A DNA stretch of 7,483 nt, from positions 1-7,483 of the forward strand of contig JAGLKS010000037.1 in NCBI GenBank assembly GCA_023140905.1, given 5' to 3'. Both the position numbers and the translations under genes were made by a program. The DNA is from Alphaproteobacteria bacterium (GTDB taxonomy: Bacteria; Pseudomonadota; Alphaproteobacteria; Micavibrionales; Micavibrionaceae). Within the stretch, counting starts at the first letter, position 1; each line of letters begins with the position of its first letter. This document shows positions 6,207-7,483 of this stretch, one piece after another. A model generated the notes under the pieces. It did not search any database. It worked only from the letters and a program-made list of their open reading frames with translations, and was not told the origin of the DNA.

Positions 6207-7217
6207 TTATTTCTTTTGAGCGCGGATCTTGCGCCATTTAGCAACATTAGAGTTATGCTCGGCCAGTGTTTTGCCAAACGCATGTCCACCGGATCCATCA
6301 GCTACAAAATAGAAATACTTATGCTCTTCAGGATTTAATACTGCTTCTATTGATGCTTTACCGGGATTGGCAATTGGTGTTGGTGGCAAACCGGGATATT
6401 TATAAGTATTATATGGCGAGTCAATTTCAAGATCTTTTTTGAGCAACCGCCGTCCGAGTGGCCCTTTTCCGTTATTTTCAGGCTCTCCATTAGTCAGTGC
6501 ATAAATCACTGTGGGATCACTTTGCAACGCCATGTTATTGCGCAAACGATTAACAAACACGCCTGCAACACGTTTGCGCTCAGAAGATAAAGCTGTTTCC
6601 TTTTCAATGATAGATGCCAGTATGAGCGCTTCTTCTTTTGTCTTAACAGGAAGGTTTTCTGTCCGGTTCTCCCATGCTTTGTTAAGCACTTTATCCATTG
6701 CAGCACTCATTCGCGCTAATATATCTGCATTACTGTCGCCACGTGCATAGCTGTAAGTTTCAGGCAAAAGATACCCTTCAGGATATTTCTGTGTACCTTT
6801 TATGTCCAGATCGTCTTGCTTTAGTAAAAGACGGCTAATCTCATAATTCGTCAAGCCTTCCCGTATTGTTACATTACGGGTAAAAATCTGCCCTCTTTCC
6901 ATTTTATCGAGGATGTCTTGCATAGATATATGGTGGGCCAGCTCATATTCTCCAGCTTTAATTTTTTCAGCCTGCGCGGTAAATTTCCCCATTAGTTTGA
7001 AAATAATCGCGTCGCTGATTATGCCTTCTTTCTCTAGGCTTTTTGCAACCAAACCAATATGTGCGCCTTGTTCTACAGTGAAAAGCGTTTTTTGTTCTAA
7101 CGGCCCTTGCTCTATAAATGCGTTATGCATGTAATACGCTGTACCACCGACAACACACACAGTAAAAGTAGCAGCTACAACAAAAAAACCTAATAATTTT
7201 CTTACAAAAGATGACAT
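6207..7217 (-). CDS. mltG: Endolytic murein transglycosylase MltG (YceG family)
   Basis: The 336-residue protein matches MltG in length and layout. A short positively charged N terminus is followed by one membrane helix (about 7-29), placing the rest in the periplasm. A LysM-like part spans about 44-115 (FTVEQGAHIGLVAKSL, KAGEYEL). The YceG catalytic domain follows, with YPEGYLLPETY (145-155), the catalytic glutamate in ASIIEKET (E205, equivalent to E218 of E. coli), LQSDPTVIYAL (231-241), SPYNTYKYPGLPPTPIANPG (267-286) and YFYFVADGSGGHAFGKTLAEHN (301-322). MltG cleaves nascent glycan strands near the membrane and is thought to set their length. In many alphaproteobacteria it lies by fabF and yicC; neither is present here on the visible side. 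The ATG at 7215-7217 has a GAGA Shine-Dalgarno 7 bases upstream. No terminator is visible between its TAA and the convergent unknown gene. Confidence 0.96.
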   Translation of the reverse strand: MSSFVRKLLGFFVVAATFTVCVVGGTAYYMHNAFIEQGPLEQKTLFTVEQGAHIGLVAKSLEKEGIISDAIIFKLMGKFTAQAEKIKAGEYELAHHISMQDILDKMERGQIFTRNVTIREGLTNYEISRLLLKQDDLDIKGTQKYPEGYLLPETYSYARGDSNADILARMSAAMDKVLNKAWENRTENLPVKTKEEALILASIIEKETALSSERKRVAGVFVNRLRNNMALQSDPTVIYALTNGEPENNGKGPLGRRLLKKDLEIDSPYNTYKYPGLPPTPIANPGKASIEAVLNPEEHKYFYFVADGSGGHAFGKTLAEHNSNVAKWRKIRAQKK

Positions 7218-7244
7218 GTATTTTTCTCAAGATTTACTATAGTA
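7211..7244. promoter_or_regulatory. Symmetrical -10 element between mltG and a rightward transcript
   Basis: TACTATAGTA (7235-7244) is a perfect 10-bp palindrome, so both strands read TACTAT, a plausible -10 box. On the + strand a 5/6 match to TTGACA, namely ATGACA (7211-7216), lies 18 bases upstream and overlaps the mltG start codon. It would launch a transcript at about 7247. On the - strand it would give mltG a leader of about 15-20 bases, but no convincing -35 is visible in that direction. Confidence 0.45.
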
Positions 7245-7396
7245 GTTTGGCTTTATTTTTGCAGCGCTTAGATAGAGCAAGCTCAGACCAGCTTTTCGAG
7301 ACACTAGCGGATTGGGAGACTGTATTGCAAGGACTTTTTAACATAGAATCTAAAAAGGTTCCTTTAGAGCTTCCCCCTGATTTTTCATCGAGATAA
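7211..7396 (+). CDS. Doubtful small open frame, or region of a small RNA
   Basis: A 61-codon frame runs from an ATG overlapping the mltG start codon to a TAA at 7394-7396, 32 bases before a strong terminator. If the predicted + promoter is real, the transcript begins at about 7247, after that ATG, leaving only TTG starts (7247, 7259) for a protein of 46-50 residues, with no convincing Shine-Dalgarno. The C-terminal half (LDRASSDQLFETLADWETVL, then LFNIESKKVPLELPPDFSSR) has an amphipathic-helix look typical of real protein, so it could be a small gene, the remnant of a longer gene, or a frame inside a roughly 210-base small RNA. I recognise no family. The region 7218-7483 holds nothing else I can support. 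Confidence 0.3.
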   Translation: MTCIFLKIYYSSLALFLQRLDRASSDQLFETLADWETVLQGLFNIESKKVPLELPPDFSSR

Positions 7397-7428
7397 CACC
7401 ATAATTTTATATTTCTGATTTTCACCAT

Positions 7429-7456
7429 GCCGGGTCTTTTTGATCCGGCTTTTTTA
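7429..7456 (+). terminator. Rho-independent terminator of the rightward unit
   Basis: GCCGGGTC (7429-7436) pairs with GATCCGGC (7442-7449), an 8-bp stem with one G-T pair, across a five-T loop, followed by six T (7450-7455). On the opposite strand no T run follows, so it acts on + strand transcription. It implies a real transcript arriving from the left, for which the only candidate is the small unit starting near 7247. Confidence 0.85.
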
Positions 7457-7483
7457 TTATGTGCAGCCGCCCGAATTCATGGG

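Noticed and set aside
6183..6210. Possible hairpin between the convergent stops of the unknown gene and mltG
   Set aside because: The ATAAG/CTTAT arms give only 5 A/T-rich pairs over a long loop. This is too weak to call a terminator.
7237..7428. 63-residue frame on the - strand upstream of mltG
   Set aside because: Its start lies just beside the terminator stem, it ends in the mltG promoter region, and its composition (Ser/Lys-rich, no motif) gives no sign of a real protein. The + strand reading of the same bases looks better.

Overview
The window reads as chromosomal DNA of a Gram-negative bacterium, most likely an alphaproteobacterium of modest G+C content. This lineage call rests on the YqgE/AlgH and MltG proteins and on overall codon use, and is an inference with no 16S or other marker behind it. 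Five substantial genes are convincing, plus one weak small transcription unit at the right edge. No tRNA, rRNA, CRISPR array, insertion sequence or integrase is visible.

Layout. (1) 1-1528, + strand: the C-terminal part of a very repetitive secreted protein, open at the left edge. It has cadherin/Ig-like 'tandem-95' repeats, then a calcium-binding RTX nonapeptide block, then a type I secretion C-terminal target domain. A clear rho-independent terminator follows at 1558-1597. (2) 1614-5433, - strand, read right to left: an asparagine-synthase-like glutamine amidotransferase (asnB family), a family 4 glycosyltransferase only 9 bases downstream, and, after a 103-base gap with its own putative promoter, yqgE/algH. 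(3) 5434-5581: a divergent intergenic region with -10-like boxes on both strands and a C-rich, near-palindromic patch. (4) 5582-6190, + strand: a 202-residue protein I do not recognise, with a low-complexity Ser/Thr/Gly/Asn tail. (5) 6207-7217, - strand: mltG, convergent with the unknown gene. (6) 7218-7483: a symmetrical -10 box lies between mltG and a short + strand unit that ends in a good terminator. That unit could be a small RNA or a roughly 40-60-residue protein.

How the genes fit together. Everything recognisable except yqgE and the unknown gene points to the cell envelope or surface: an exported RTX/adhesin-like protein, an amidotransferase-glycosyltransferase pair of the kind found in surface-glycan loci, and the transglycosylase that terminates peptidoglycan strands. 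The type I secretion machinery and the rest of any glycan pathway are not in the window. The parts I find least explained are the 202-residue protein, the small unit beside mltG with its mirror-image promoter, and the mosaic repeat structure of the RTX protein gene.
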